DNA of 9,354 nt, taken from contig JAJZPX010000064.1 in the NCBI GenBank assembly GCA_021811025.1, forward strand, positions 1 through 9,354, read 5' to 3'. Under the pieces are notes generated by a model. It made no database searches. It had not been told where the DNA came from and was given only the letters and a program-made list of their open reading frames with translations. Source of the stretch: Actinomycetes bacterium. GTDB taxonomy: Bacteria; Actinomycetota; Coriobacteriia; Anaerosomatales; JAJZPX01. Below are positions 1-6,164 of the stretch, one piece after another. Positions within the stretch are counted from its first letter, which is position 1, and every line of letters starts with the position of its first letter. The translations under genes and the position numbers were made by a program.

Positions 1-399
1 GCCGAGACTCTGCGCGCGCGGCCGGTCGAGGGCAAGATGAGCTCGCTCGAGGTGCTGTGCCACCTGGCCGACTGCGAGCAGTTCCTCGCCGACAGGATGA
101 AGCGCACGATCGGCACGGACAAGCCGCTGCTGATCGGCATCGACGCCACGCCGTACCTCGACAGGCTGCACTACCACGATCGCGACCCGGAGCTGCAGCT
201 GCGGCTCGTCGAAGTGACGCGCGAGCAGATGGCGGCCGACCTCGGCCGAATCGCGGGCGAGGATTGGCTGCGGCAGGCGGTGCACACGGAGACGGGGCTC
301 GTGACTCTCCGTCAACTACTCCTGCACACCGTCCGACATTTGGAATGGCACCTGACGGCGATCTGCGAGAAGCGCGCGGCGCTCGGGCTCGAGGCGTGA
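1..399 (+). CDS. DinB-family protein, 5'-truncated by window edge
   Basis: The frame is open from base 1, so the gene starts upstream of the window. The first ATG at 37 is probably internal, because the preceding codons (R-P-V-E-G-K) match the conserved 'egkWS..EvL.HLaDaE' entry of DinB/YfiT-type proteins. Counting from that ATG, the segment EVLCHLADCE carries the first metal-type His (H9). The C-terminal helix carries H97, H101 and H105 in HxxxH spacing, so the three-His metal site of the family looks intact. The family forms four-helix bundles. Some members are metal-dependent thiol transferases (bacillithiol or mycothiol S-transferases), but most are uncharacterised. The exact substrate cannot be read here. 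The next gene starts 15 nt downstream on the same strand, so co-transcription is likely. Confidence 0.8.
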   Translation, partial: AETLRARPVEGKMSSLEVLCHLADCEQFLADRMKRTIGTDKPLLIGIDATPYLDRLHYHDRDPELQLRLVEVTREQMAADLGRIAGEDWLRQAVHTETGLVTLRQLLLHTVRHLEWHLTAICEKRAALGLEA

Positions 400-414
400 C
401 GACTGGGAGGGCAC

Positions 415-1080
415 ATGCGAAAGAGGCTCACGAAGGACTCGGCGGTCGTAGGCAAGGCGCAGGCGACGGCGATGGGCGGTCTCTCCGCGACGATCGTCGC
501 CCTGGTGGCGGTCGCGGCGGCCGGCGTGCTCGCGCCGCTGACGATCGCTCGCGTCGCTGACGTCGCGGTGCCGCGCCACCGGCTGGTCCTCGCCGCCGGG
601 CCCCTCCCGGCTCACAAGCCCGCTGCCCCGGCCGCCGTCGCCGCCGGCGCTGAGCCGGCAGCGCAGCGAACGCCGTCGGCGCTCCGGCAGGTCTCGGTCG
701 CCTCGGCCGACCCGCAGGCGGAGGCGGGGAAGACGCCCGCGGCGCCCGCGCCGGCCGCACCCTCGCCCGCTCCACCCCCCGCCGTCTCGCCTCCGGCGCC
801 TCCCGCGCCCCCAACGCCGCCGGTCCTCACGCCGACGGACGACACGCCTCGTTCCCACGGGAACGACGGCGCGAAGCACGCGGCGTCGCGCGGTCAGAAG
901 GGAGGCCATCGCACCGAGGGACGGCGGGACTCGAGCGAGCGGCGGCGGGCGAAGGACGACTCCGTCAGGCCATCGTCTGCGAGCAGGCGCACCAGTACGT
1001 GTAGCGCGCCTGCAGCTTCGCACGGGAGACCGGCTCGCCGCAGCGAGGGCAGACGCCGCCCGCACGACGCTCGTCGATGA
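415..1080 (+). CDS. Membrane-anchored Pro/Ala-rich hypothetical protein
   Basis: This is a 221-residue protein of unknown function. Its ATG is preceded by GGGAGG four bases upstream. A short basic N-terminus (MRKRLTK) leads into one hydrophobic segment at about residues 22-44, which probably acts as a signal anchor. Residues about 65-140 are low-complexity and rich in Pro and Ala, with runs such as PAPPPAVSPPAPPAPP, like an extended cell-wall-spanning linker. The remainder is very basic (Arg, His, Ser). No catalytic domain is visible. The last 38 residues lie antisense to the 3' end of the glycosylase gene at 965-1759, so the true C-terminus may be non-conserved read-through. The protein is probably membrane-tethered with an extracytoplasmic tail, but this is inferred from composition only. 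Confidence 0.6.
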   Translation: MRKRLTKDSAVVGKAQATAMGGLSATIVALVAVAAAGVLAPLTIARVADVAVPRHRLVLAAGPLPAHKPAAPAAVAAGAEPAAQRTPSALRQVSVASADPQAEAGKTPAAPAPAAPSPAPPPAVSPPAPPAPPTPPVLTPTDDTPRSHGNDGAKHAASRGQKGGHRTEGRRDSSERRRAKDDSVRPSSASRRTSTCSAPAASHGRPARRSEGRRRPHDARR

Positions 1081-1759
1081 GCCACCCGTTCGGGAACGGG
1101 CGCCCCTCGGTCATCCGCTTCACCGCGGTGTCGAGCACGCCGCGCATGGCGCGGTAGACCGCGCGCCGCTCCTTCGGGGAGAGGTCCTCCACGCGCGACA
1201 GCGGCGCCAGCCCGGCCGCGTGACAGACCTCGTCGCCGTAGACGTTGCCGATGCCGGCCACGAAGGCCTGATCCAGCAACACGGTCTTGAGCGGCCCGTG
1301 CCGCTTCGAGAGCCGCTCTTCGAACGCGGCGGCGGTGAGTCGCGGGTCGAGCGCGTCGGGGCCGAGCCTGTGCGCCGCCGCGAACGCCGCGGGATCGTCC
1401 GCCAGCACGATCAGGCCGAACCGGCGCTGATCGCGGAACTCAAGCGCGCCGCCGTCGGCGAACCGGAAGCGCACGCGAGCGAAGCGGGAGGGCGGCGCGC
1501 CGGGAGGGGTCACGGCGAGCGAGCCGGTCATCCGGAAGTGCATCACGATCCACGGCCCGCGCCCCACCTCGGCGAACAGCCACTTGCCGTGCCGCGCGGT
1601 GACCGTCAGCGGCTTGCCGCTGACCGCCTCCGCCAGCTCTCTGGGCGGGAGGTCGCGCAGCGTCCGCCGGTCGCGCACCTCGATGTCCGCCACGCGACGT
1701 CCGAGCGCCTCCGCTGTGAGGTAGCGGCGCATCGTCTCGACATCTGGCAGCTCCGGCAT
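965..1759 (-). CDS. Fpg/Nei-family DNA glycosylase (MutM-like)
   Basis: This bifunctional base-excision repair enzyme type removes oxidised bases such as formamidopyrimidines and 8-oxoguanine and cleaves the abasic strand. The 264 residues have the family's usual length. The N-terminus MPELPDVE supplies the catalytic Pro2 and Glu3. Lys59 in RHGKWLF matches the conserved beta-hairpin lysine. HFRMTGSL (74-81) and RRF (112-114) match the damage-intercalation loop region. GIGNVYGDE (169-177) is the helix-two-turn-helix with conserved Asn172. The C-terminal zinc finger has Cys237, 240, 257 and 259, so the last pair is CxC rather than the usual CxxC. The 'MPELPDVE' opening suggests a subfamily beside classical MutM, so no gene symbol is assigned. 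The gene is divergent from the metallo-hydrolase at 1825, and no strong ribosome site is seen before its ATG. Confidence 0.9.
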   Translation of the reverse strand: MPELPDVETMRRYLTAEALGRRVADIEVRDRRTLRDLPPRELAEAVSGKPLTVTARHGKWLFAEVGRGPWIVMHFRMTGSLAVTPPGAPPSRFARVRFRFADGGALEFRDQRRFGLIVLADDPAAFAAAHRLGPDALDPRLTAAAFEERLSKRHGPLKTVLLDQAFVAGIGNVYGDEVCHAAGLAPLSRVEDLSPKERRAVYRAMRGVLDTAVKRMTEGRPFPNGWLIDERRAGGVCPRCGEPVSRAKLQARYTYWCACSQTMA

Positions 1760-1824
1760 GTCGGGTATCTACCCATGTGGTGCCGCGCTCCTGGAGCGCC
1801 ATCACTTCGCGTGAGGAGGCCGCT
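1760..1824. promoter_or_regulatory. Divergent glycosylase/metallo-hydrolase spacer with small dyad
   Basis: This 65-bp spacer lies between two divergently read genes, so both promoters should sit in it or overlap the coding ends. It contains the inverted repeat GGGTA-TC-TACCC at 1763-1774, immediately before the glycosylase ATG. It also contains a strong ribosome site, GAGGAGG at 1813-1819, five bases before the TTG start at 1825. The dyad could be an operator or chance, and I see no convincing -35 box. Confidence 0.4.
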
Positions 1825-2520
1825 TTGGACGTAACCCTGATCGGTCACGCCACCGTGCTCATCCGCGGCAGCGGCGAGCGTATCCTGGCCGATCCGCTCT
1901 TCGGCATAGGCGGGGAGCTGGCGGGCCGGGTACACCCGGCGGTAGACGCGCGCAAGCTCACGGACGTCGACGTTGTGCTCGTGACGCACGGGCATCGCGA
2001 CCACGTGGATCCGGGGTTCTTCGCGATGCTCGGGCCGAAGACGACCGTCGTCGTGCCGAAGGGCATCGAGTGGCCGGAGGGCATGCGGCTGCTCCCGCAG
2101 CTGGACGAGCTGGATTGGTGGGAGTCGCGGGCGTTCGGCGGAGCGAAGGTGACATGCGTGCCGGCGAGGCACCGCGGCCCATCCTGCGGCTACGTGGTCG
2201 AGGCGGACGGCAGGGCCCTCTACGTCGCCGGGGACACGCGCTACATCGACGAGATGAACGAGATCGGGCAGCGCTGGGCGATCGACCTGGCCCTGCTGCC
2301 CGAACGGCCGCGGCCGGGCCTCGAGATCATGGACGCCGAGGAGGCGTCCGAGGCCGTTCACGCGCTGCACCCGCGCGCGGTCGCGCTCTACCACCTCGGG
2401 ACGTGGCTGAAGACGCCCGAGCAGGCGAACGCGGCGGACGAGTACCTGGAGACGCTCTCGGACGAGGCGCCGGCGACCGAGGTGCTCGTCGCGACCGGCG
2501 GTGAGACGCTCTCCGTGTGA
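1825..2520 (+). CDS. MBL-fold metallo-hydrolase, UlaG/NAPE-PLD-like
   Basis: This is a predicted cytosolic zinc-dependent hydrolase of 231 residues. TTG at 1825 is chosen as the start because GAGGAGG lies five bases upstream and translation then opens with the family's usual beta strand, DVTLIGHATVLI. An in-frame ATG at 1777 would add 16 unconserved residues. The metallo-beta-lactamase signature THGHRDH supplies His55, His57, Asp59 and His60. PARHRG gives His116, GDT gives Asp137 and YHLGTW gives His190, so the complete two-metal site is present. The layout (GHAT near the N-terminus, PARH, then GYVVE.DGR..YVAGDT) resembles UlaG-like lactonases and NAPE-phospholipase D relatives. The true substrate cannot be told from sequence. 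Downstream there is a GC hairpin and no co-directional gene for about 290 bp, so it is probably monocistronic. Confidence 0.88.
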   Translation: MDVTLIGHATVLIRGSGERILADPLFGIGGELAGRVHPAVDARKLTDVDVVLVTHGHRDHVDPGFFAMLGPKTTVVVPKGIEWPEGMRLLPQLDELDWWESRAFGGAKVTCVPARHRGPSCGYVVEADGRALYVAGDTRYIDEMNEIGQRWAIDLALLPERPRPGLEIMDAEEASEAVHALHPRAVALYHLGTWLKTPEQANAADEYLETLSDEAPATEVLVATGGETLSV

Positions 2521-2535
2521 GCCCCGCGAAAGGCG

Positions 2536-2563
2536 CGAGGCCGCGCTGGGGGACGCGGCCTCG
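2536..2563. terminator. GC-rich hairpin, probable bidirectional terminator
   Basis: A perfect 10-bp stem (CGAGGCCGCG at 2536-2545 pairing with CGCGGCCTCG at 2554-2563) encloses an 8-nt loop. It starts 15 bases after the metallo-hydrolase stop and lies 30 bases past the stop of the small minus-strand ORF at 2594-2701, so it sits where convergent genes would share a terminator. There is no T-tract on either side, which is common for high-GC hairpins but makes intrinsic termination unproven. Confidence 0.6.
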
Positions 2564-2593
2564 GAAAGGGACTGCGGACTGCCGCCCGGCTGG

Positions 2594-2701
2594 CTACCTC
2601 GCGAACGCGAGGACCACCATCGCTGCCGCGGCCACGATGACAAGGGCTCGCAGCGGATAGACGCCGCCTTCGCTGAAGTGGTCCCGATACACCGCGCTCA
2701 C
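2594..2701 (-). CDS. Putative 35-residue single-pass membrane small protein
   Basis: I do not recognise this small ORF. It reads GTG at 2701 to TAG at 2594. The N-terminal half is polar (MSAVYRDHFSEGGVYP). The C-terminal half is one hydrophobic helix of about 18 residues (17-34, LRALVIVAAAAMVVLAFA), ending in a single Arg. This is a typical small membrane protein layout. Third codon positions are mostly G or C (about 29 of 35), unlike what a random AT-containing spacer would give. The frame extends upstream to a stop at 2774-2776 but offers no better start. The ribosome site is weak (GGA nine bases upstream). It is convergent to the metallo-hydrolase across a hairpin and divergent from the LysR gene. 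LysR-type regulators often control a divergent neighbour, so it is a candidate target. Chance remains possible. Confidence 0.5.
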   Translation of the reverse strand: MSAVYRDHFSEGGVYPLRALVIVAAAAMVVLAFAR

Positions 2702-2808
2702 CTCACATCCACGATCGCGGCGGTGCTCGACCGCCTCGACCTCAGTATCCGTCCGAAATCGTGTTAGGTCTATTTACGCTTTCTTGATTGGCGCGTAAGC
2801 TTCGCTTC
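2702..2808. promoter_or_regulatory. AT-richer divergent spacer upstream of LysR gene
   Basis: This 107-bp spacer lies between the small minus-strand ORF and the LysR ATG. The part from about 2756 to 2790 is visibly more AT-rich than anything nearby (AAATCGTGTTAGG, then TCTATTTACGCTTTCTTGAT). It probably holds the promoter and the regulator's binding site. Several T-N11-A spacings occur, but I cannot single out one LysR box. Confidence 0.45.
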
Positions 2809-3732
2809 ATGTTGAACGTGCAGCGCATGCGCATCCTCCGGGAAGTGGCCACGAGGGGCGGAGTCGCCGCGGCGGCCGAGGTGCTGTGGGTGACGCCGTC
2901 CGCCGTCAGCCAGCAGCTCGCGGCGCTCGAGCGCGAGGCCGGGGTCAAGCTGGTCGAGCGGGACGGACGCCGGCTGCGCCTCACACAGGCTGGGCAGCGC
3001 CTGGTGGAACACACCGAGCGCGTGCTGGCCGAGATCGAGTCCGCCGAGGCGGACCTCGCCTCCGCCGCCACCGGCATCTCGGGCGACCTGCGGATCTCGG
3101 CCTTCCCCACCGCGGCGCGCTCGCTGCTCGTGCCCGCGCTGGTCCGCCTGCGCGGGCGCCATCCCCTCCTGCGGCTGTCCGTGACGGACCTCGAGCCGGA
3201 GGAGAGCATGCCCGCGCTGAAGGCGGGGCGCCTGGACGTCGTCCTGACGTACGAGTGGGACGTCCTGCCGAGCATCGAGGACCCGGGGGTGGAGCGCGAG
3301 GAGCTGCTCGTCGAGCCGCTCTTCCTCGCGATGCCGAGATCGCACCCGCTCGCCGGACGGCCCGTGCGCGTCCGTGACCTCGCCGGCGAGGCCTGGATCG
3401 TCGGCCGAGACCAGACGTCGCTGCTCGAGCTGGTCGTGCGTATCGCGGCTGCCGCGGGCTTCGAGCCCCGTACGGACTTCCACGCGATGGACATCGACGT
3501 CATCCTGTCGGCCGTCGCCGCCGGCCTCGGCGTCGCGCTCGTGCCGGCCCTCGGACTGTTCGCCGAGCGGAAGGACGTGGACCTGCAGCCTCTGGAGGAC
3601 GGCCACGTCCGGCGGACCTACGGGGCGATCCGGCACGGCAGCGGCGGCAATCCCGGCATCGCCGCCGTGCTGTCGGAGCTCCGCGCCTCGTCCGAGGCGA
3701 TAGCGTGCGGGCTGGAGCGCGCGAGCAGGTGA
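2809..3732 (+). CDS. LysR-family transcriptional regulator
   Basis: This 307-residue DNA-binding regulator has the usual family length. The ATG at 2809 gives the characteristic actinobacterial opening MLNVQRMRILREVATRGG. A TTG at 2788 would add only seven unconserved residues. The winged helix-turn-helix spans about residues 4-62, with AAAEVLWVTPSAVSQQLAALE as the recognition region and the typical ERDGRRLRLTQAG wing. A linker helix follows to about residue 85. Residues about 90-290 form the effector-binding domain, starting GDLRISAFPTAARSLLVPAL and including the conserved AVAAGLGVALVPAL stretch. The effector is not predictable. Likely targets are its own promoter, the divergent small ORF, or the downstream ferritin-like gene 58 nt away on the same strand. 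No Shine-Dalgarno sequence is obvious. Confidence 0.93.
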   Translation: MLNVQRMRILREVATRGGVAAAAEVLWVTPSAVSQQLAALEREAGVKLVERDGRRLRLTQAGQRLVEHTERVLAEIESAEADLASAATGISGDLRISAFPTAARSLLVPALVRLRGRHPLLRLSVTDLEPEESMPALKAGRLDVVLTYEWDVLPSIEDPGVEREELLVEPLFLAMPRSHPLAGRPVRVRDLAGEAWIVGRDQTSLLELVVRIAAAAGFEPRTDFHAMDIDVILSAVAAGLGVALVPALGLFAERKDVDLQPLEDGHVRRTYGAIRHGSGGNPGIAAVLSELRASSEAIACGLERASR

Positions 3733-3790
3733 GAGGCGGGTCCCTCGGCCGCCGGACGGGGAAAGTATCCCGTGGACACGGAGGTGCACG

Positions 3791-4276
3791 ATGGACACGA
3801 TCGCACGGACGGGCCTGGCGGAGCTCGGCTATCTCGAACGGGAGCTATCGTGGTCGGTGGAGCAGGCGGCGGGCAAGCTGCCCGACCGCGACCTGCTCGC
3901 CCGCGTGCGAGGGTTCGGCGAGGACCACGCGCGGCATGCGGAGGAGATCGACCGCGTACTGCGGGGGGAGGAGCGCGAGTCGGCGCACGTCCCGGACGAC
4001 TTCAAGCAGGCCGTCCGTTCGCTCACCGACGACCTCGAACGCGCCGAGGAGGCCGCCGCGGTGCTCGTCGCGCTCGTGCGTGCCGAGCGGCGCATCGTCG
4101 ACTTCTACGAGGTCCCGCTCGCGGAGCAGATGGCGCCGGAGCACGCCGCGGCTCTGAAGGCGCAGCAGCGGGAGGAGCAGGGGCACGTCGACTACCTGGA
4201 GGAGCGGGGCGCGATAACGGTGCCTGAGCTCATCGACATGGGCGACGCCGACGGCGAGGGCTCGGCGGTACCCTAG
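3791..4276 (+). CDS. Ferritin-like four-helix protein, paralog A
   Basis: This 161-residue, wholly helical, acidic protein of unknown function starts at an ATG with GGAGG six bases upstream. Four helices are suggested at about 9-28, 33-58, 70-107 and 113-139. Candidate metal ligands are spaced as in ferritin-like folds: Glu16 and Glu18 in helix 1, Glu44, His46 and His49 in helix 2, Glu99 and Glu107 in helix 3, and an ExxH pair (Glu129, His132) in helix 4. It is homologous to the protein at 7110-7586, aligning at a constant offset of two residues with both halves clearly conserved (for example A-G at 27-28, E-x-x-L-A-E at 107-112 and H-x-D-x-L-E at 132-137). A bacterial ferritin-like or DUF2383-type fold is my best guess. 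Its stop TAG overlaps the stop of the convergent hydrolase gene. Confidence 0.75.
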   Translation: MDTIARTGLAELGYLERELSWSVEQAAGKLPDRDLLARVRGFGEDHARHAEEIDRVLRGEERESAHVPDDFKQAVRSLTDDLERAEEAAAVLVALVRAERRIVDFYEVPLAEQMAPEHAAALKAQQREEQGHVDYLEERGAITVPELIDMGDADGEGSAVP

Positions 4277-5241
4277 CGGGACCGCTCCTCCGCGCGCCTC
4301 ACCGCGTCGACGATCGCGTCGGGCCTCGTCCACATGAGCTCGTGCCCGACGCCGGGCAACACCGTCAGCCGCGCGGCGGGCACCTCGCGCGCGAGCCGCT
4401 CGGCGTGGAGGCGCGCGCGGGTCACCTGGTCCTCCTCGCCCACGACGATCTCCACCGGCAGAGCCAGCTCGCCGAACCGCGGCTCGAGCGACCGCACGTC
4501 GTCGCGCAGCTTCGCGTACTCCGACGCAAGCGCCCGGAACTGCGCCGGGCGCGCGTACAGCGCCCGCGAGTACTCGCGATAGCGCTCCGGCACGTCCTGC
4601 GGGAAGAAGGCGTGCCGCGTGAGGGGCCCGAGGACCGCTCGGCCGACGGGCACGACGAACGTCTCGGTGAGCGCGCGGCCCAGCAGCGGGACGCCGGCCG
4701 GCCGCAGGACCCATGCGGGCAAGCGCCAAGGGTACGTGGCGACCGGCGACAGCAGCACGAGCGCCCGCACCTCATCCGGGCGGTCGAGCGCCCAGGCAAG
4801 CGCGACGAGGCTGCCGTAGCTGTGCCCCACCACCGTCGGCCGAGTGACGCCGAGCGCCGCCATCCCCTCGCGGATGACGCCGACGTCGGTCGCGACGCCG
4901 GCGACGGCGCCGGGCGGGAGCGTCGACCAGCCGTGGCCGGGGCGGTCGAGGGCGACCGCGCGGTGGGCGCGCGCCACCTCGGCCGTCACGGTCTCAGTGA
5001 ACGACAGAGCGACGCCGTCGGCGCCGTGGACGAACACGACGGGCGGCGCGCCGTCGCCTTCCTCGACGACGTGCAGGCGGGCGCCGGACGGCAGCTCGAG
5101 CACGCGCCCCTGCGGCGGAAACGCGGTCTCCCCGCGGCGCACCTCGCGCCGCGACCAGGCGACGAGCGCGGCGAGCGCGGCCGATCCGAGGGCCACGGCG
5201 ATTCCGAGAGCGCGTCGTCTCACCGTCCCGCTCCTCCTCAT
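4273..5241 (-). CDS. Membrane-anchored alpha/beta-fold hydrolase
   Basis: This 322-residue serine hydrolase has a basic N-terminus with RRR at 8-10 and a hydrophobic segment at about 11-29, a likely signal anchor. The catalytic domain may therefore face outside, or be membrane-attached. The fold landmarks appear in order: FVHGADG oxyanion loop at 70-76, LDRPGHGWS at 98-106, nucleophile elbow GHSYGS with Ser141, acid Asp271 in VVGEEDQVT, and His300 in GVGHELMW. A cap insertion lies at about 170-255. The triad is complete. Substrate is unknown, and epoxide hydrolase, esterase and haloperoxidase-like relatives all share this layout. The ATG overlaps the stop of the upstream antiporter gene in an ATGA arrangement, so translational coupling is likely. 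It is the last gene of the operon that starts with the aldo/keto reductase. Confidence 0.88.
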   Translation of the reverse strand: MRRSGTVRRRALGIAVALGSAALAALVAWSRREVRRGETAFPPQGRVLELPSGARLHVVEEGDGAPPVVFVHGADGVALSFTETVTAEVARAHRAVALDRPGHGWSTLPPGAVAGVATDVGVIREGMAALGVTRPTVVGHSYGSLVALAWALDRPDEVRALVLLSPVATYPWRLPAWVLRPAGVPLLGRALTETFVVPVGRAVLGPLTRHAFFPQDVPERYREYSRALYARPAQFRALASEYAKLRDDVRSLEPRFGELALPVEIVVGEEDQVTRARLHAERLAREVPAARLTVLPGVGHELMWTRPDAIVDAVRRAEERSR

Positions 5242-6164
5242 GCGAACCGCACGAGGACGTAGCCCGCGTACGCGGCGAGCATCACCCCACCGGCCGGCCG
5301 TCCGAGCCTCACCTTCCCCGCAAGGACGGGTAGCAGCAGCAGCGACAGTATCAGCGCGAACGGGATGTCGACACGCGCCATCGCTGCGGGAATGGGGAGT
5401 GGCCGGACGATGGCGACAAGGCCGAGGATCCCGAGCACGTTGAAGAGGTTGCTCCCGATCACGTTTCCCGCCGCGATGTCCCCGTGCCCGTGCATAGCGG
5501 CGGTCGCGGAGGTCGCGATCTCGGGCAGCGATGTCCCGAGCGCCACCAGCGTCAGCCCGATCACCGCCTCCGGCACGCCCAGCTCGCGCGCCAGCCCGAC
5601 GGCGCCCGTCACGAGCAACTGCCCGCCGGCGATGAGCGCCACGAGCCCCGCCGCCAGCAGCGGGACCGCACGCGCGAGCGTCGCGGGCGGCCCCGTCACC
5701 TCCTCCTCGTCCACCTCGACGGGGCTGCGCCGCTCCCTCGCATACGAGACGGCGAGGTGCACGGCGAGCGCCGCGACGAATGCGGCCCCGGCCACTCGCC
5801 CGAGGCCGCTGAGAAGCCCCGCCGCCGCAAGCGCGGCGATAGCCCCCACCATGAGCGCCGGCTGATGGAACCCGCCCCTGGAGAGCGAAAGCGGACGCAC
5901 GACCGCCGCGATGCCGAGTATCAGCAGCAGGTTGGCGATCGTGCTCCCGACCACGTTGCCGAGCGCGAGCTCAGGCTGCGACTCGAGCGTGGCGGCGAGG
6001 CTCACCACGAGCTCGGGGGCCGAGGTCGCGAACCCGATGACGACGAGCCCGATGATGAGCGTCGAGACCCCGAGACGCCGCGCCAGGCTGAGTCCGCCCC
6101 TCACGACGAGTTCCCCGCCGGCGAAGAGGAGCAGGAAGCCTGCCGCGCCGAGGACGGCGCTCAC
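5238..6164 (-). CDS. CaCA-family calcium/sodium:cation antiporter (YrbG/CaxA-like)
   Basis: This inner-membrane antiporter of 308 residues probably exchanges Ca2+ for Na+ or H+. It shows the duplicated-half architecture of the Ca2+/cation antiporter superfamily. The first alpha-repeat is GFATSAPEL at 44-52, with GNVVGSTIANLLLILG at 69-84. The second is ALGTSLPEIATS at 208-219, with GNVIGSNLFNVLGILG at 233-248. The ion-binding acidic residues Glu51 and Glu215 are present. About ten hydrophobic segments are visible, and the halves are separated by an acidic cytoplasmic loop (VEVDEEEVTG, 149-158). The start is GTG at 6164, overlapping the stop of the upstream reductase by one base (TAGTG), with only a weak GGCGG ahead, which suggests re-initiation. 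Its stop overlaps the start of the hydrolase by four bases. The frame stays open far upstream, but that part is shadow of other genes. Confidence 0.93.
   Translation of the reverse strand: MSAVLGAAGFLLLFAGGELVVRGGLSLARRLGVSTLIIGLVVIGFATSAPELVVSLAATLESQPELALGNVVGSTIANLLLILGIAAVVRPLSLSRGGFHQPALMVGAIAALAAAGLLSGLGRVAGAAFVAALAVHLAVSYARERRSPVEVDEEEVTGPPATLARAVPLLAAGLVALIAGGQLLVTGAVGLARELGVPEAVIGLTLVALGTSLPEIATSATAAMHGHGDIAAGNVIGSNLFNVLGILGLVAIVRPLPIPAAMARVDIPFALILSLLLLPVLAGKVRLGRPAGGVMLAAYAGYVLVRFA

Noticed and set aside
316..1065. Minus-strand open frame opposite the Pro-rich gene
   Set aside because: It has extreme Arg content typical of a shadow frame in GC-rich DNA, and it overlaps the glycosylase in another frame on the same strand.
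1777..1824. ATG at 1777 as start of the metallo-hydrolase
   Set aside because: The extra residues are not conserved in the fold and would overlap the strong ribosome site that serves TTG 1825.
1606..2643. 345-codon minus-strand open frame opposite the metallo-hydrolase
   Set aside because: It has no recognisable domain and low-complexity Arg-rich sequence, while the opposite strand carries a complete MBL active site.
2501..2767. Plus-strand 88-codon frame after the metallo-hydrolase
   Set aside because: It has no ribosome site and no domain, and it crosses the hairpin. The minus-strand 35-codon ORF fits the region better.
3759..3771. GGGA-AAGTA-TCCC inverted repeat upstream of ferritin-like gene A
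   Set aside because: The four-base arms are too short to separate from chance in this sequence, although it could overlap the promoter.
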